From Alphaproteobacteria bacterium (lineage in GTDB: Bacteria; Pseudomonadota; Alphaproteobacteria; Rhizobiales; Xanthobacteraceae): 6,768 nt of DNA. The stretch spans positions 1 to 6,768 of the forward strand of contig VAZS01000370.1 of the NCBI GenBank assembly GCA_005884855.1, in the 5' to 3' direction. The notes under the pieces are model-generated. The model worked only from the letters and a program-made list of their open reading frames with translations, did not search any database and had not been told where the DNA came from. Positions 5,544 to 6,768 of this stretch are shown in pieces (position 1 is the stretch's first letter; each line of letters opens with the position of its first letter). The position numbers and the translations under genes are program-made.

Positions 5544-6768
5544 ATGTCTGCGTTTCTTATTGCCAATATGGCGCCGATCATGTTCGCGTCGTTGGTCGTC
5601 GTGCTGCTGCTCGGCTATCCCGCGGCGTTCTCGCTTGGCGCAGTTGGGCTGATCTACGCCTTCGTCGGCATCCAGCTCGGCGAGTTCCGGCCGGACTTCC
5701 TGCAGGCGCTTCCCGAACGCGTTTACGGCGTGATGAACAACGACACGCTGCTGGCGATTCCGTTCTTTACATTCATGGGACTGGTGCTTGAACGATCGGG
5801 CATGGCCGAAGATCTGCTCGACACCATCGGTCAGTTGTTCGGCACCATCCGTGGCGGCCTCGCCTACGCCGTCGTTTTCGTTGGCGCGCTGCTTGCGGCT
5901 ACTACCGGCGTGGTATCGCAGCTTCAGGCACGCTGGCGCAGATCATTCCTCCATCGCTGGTGCTGATCGTGATGGCTGACCAACTCGGCAAGTCGGTCGG
6001 CGACATGTACGAGGGAGCATTCATTCCCGGCTTGGTGCTCGCAGGGCTCTATGCCGGTTACGCATTCCTCGTCACCCTGGTATTTCCCAAGGCTGCTCCG
6101 GGGTTACCGCCGGAGGCGATCGGCTTTCGCGAAGACAACGGCAGCCGCGGATTGCTTTCGCTGGGCATGCTCTTCCTCGCCAGCTGCTTCTTTGGCTGGT
6201 TCGTCATGCGAAATTCACAGTCTCATGGCGCTGATTTCGTCGTCCTCAGCATGTTCTTCGGCATCCTGTTCGCGTTTTTCGTCGCGGTTGTAAACTGGAT
6301 CATCGACAAGCTCACAGGCTTCCGGTTCCTCTCCAGGATGGCTCAGCAGACCACGTTCGTGATGGTGCCGCCGCTATTCCTTATTTTCCTGGTGCTCGGC
6401 ACGATCTTCATCGGCTTGGCGACGCCGACCGAAGGCGGCGCGATGGGCGCGTCCGGCGCGATCATCCTCGGCGCTCTCAAGCGGCGGCTGAGCTGGGATT
6501 TGATCCGTCAGGCTACTGAATCTACCGCGAAGCTCTCGGCTTTCGTGGTGTTCATCCTGGTCGGCGCCCGCGTTTTCTCGCTGACGTTTTACGGCGTCAA
6601 CGGCCACGTCTGGGTCGAACATCTCCTGACCTCATTGCCTGGCGGACAAGTCGGCTTTCTCATCTTCGTCAACGCGTTTGTGTTCGTACTCGCATTCTTC
6701 CTCGACTTTTTCGAGCTGGCCTTCATCGTCATTCCGCTGCTTGGGCCGGCCGCCGAACACCTCGGCAT
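5544..6768 (+). pseudogene. dctM: TRAP transporter large permease (DctM family), frame-disrupted and cut by right edge
   Basis: This should encode the large, transporting membrane subunit of the TRAP system. The ATG at 5544 follows a strong AGGGGGA. The first frame gives a good DctM N-terminus (residues 1-124, with GYPAAFSLG, LLAIPFFTFMG and GGLAYAVVFVGALLAATTG). It then changes to an Arg/Gln-rich, non-family sequence and stops at 5966. The second frame, open from 5915 to the window end (284 codons), resumes clear DctM sequence: AASGTLAQIIPPSLVLIVMA, the ATPTEGGAMGASG motif, and several membrane helices ending in FLDFFELAFIVIPLLGPAA. Compared with the family as I know it, the stretch between the ATTGVV and AASGTLAQ motifs should hold about 28-29 residues with a helix and an RYGYDRR-like loop; here it is absent. 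So this is a frameshift plus an internal deletion, and as written no intact permease could be made. An assembly error is a real alternative. The second fragment has no ribosome site of its own near the ATG at 5972. Confidence 0.85.
5908..5926 (+). other. Frame-switch and deletion junction in dctM
   Basis: In the first frame the bases read Gly-Val-Val (through 5915) and then depart from the family. In the other frame ATC GCA GCT TCA from 5915 reads Ile-Ala-Ala-Ser, the start of the next conserved motif. The two conserved blocks are therefore abutted here in different frames with no intervening sequence. The junction can be placed to within a few bases only, because the lost sequence is not known. 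Confidence 0.7.

Overview
The window reads as ordinary chromosomal DNA from a high-GC alphaproteobacterium. The family is most likely Bradyrhizobium/Rhodopseudomonas-like (Nitrobacteraceae, Hyphomicrobiales). This is judged from the protein wording (plant-type glutathione reductase motif, RpiA, MoaA), the codon use and the gene order rpiA / DUF2059 / gor, not from any database search. Coding density is high. There is no sign of phage, insertion sequences, CRISPR arrays or RNA genes.

Layout. Positions 1-2101 hold a three-gene minus-strand cluster, read in the order rpiA (ribose-5-phosphate isomerase), a secreted DUF2059 protein, and gor (glutathione reductase, cut by the left edge with 280 N-terminal residues present). 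The gaps are only 23 and 16 bases, so they are probably one operon. A 190-base divergent intergenic region (2102-2291) separates it from the plus-strand genes. These are gph (phosphoglycolate phosphatase, 2292-2978), a small lipoprotein with a PEGA-like domain and a Pro/Ala/Lys-rich tail (3124-3606), and moaA (molybdenum cofactor step 1, 3715-4749). After a 185-base gap comes a TRAP-transporter pair, dctQ (small membrane subunit, 4935-5516) and dctM (large permease, from 5544 past the right edge).

Functional themes. RpiA and Gph handle phosphorylated sugars and their by-products, and GR keeps glutathione reduced at the expense of NADPH. MoaA makes the first molybdopterin intermediate. DctQ and DctM would form the membrane part of a TRAP uptake system whose binding protein (DctP) is not in the window.

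The one real anomaly is in dctM. The first reading frame matches the family up to about residue 124 and then runs out of frame to a stop at 5966. A second frame continues the family sequence from 5915 to the window end. By comparison with the family, about 28-29 codons appear to be missing exactly at the frame switch. This is therefore either an inactivating internal deletion or an assembly artefact. I found no convincing evidence of a previously undescribed system here.
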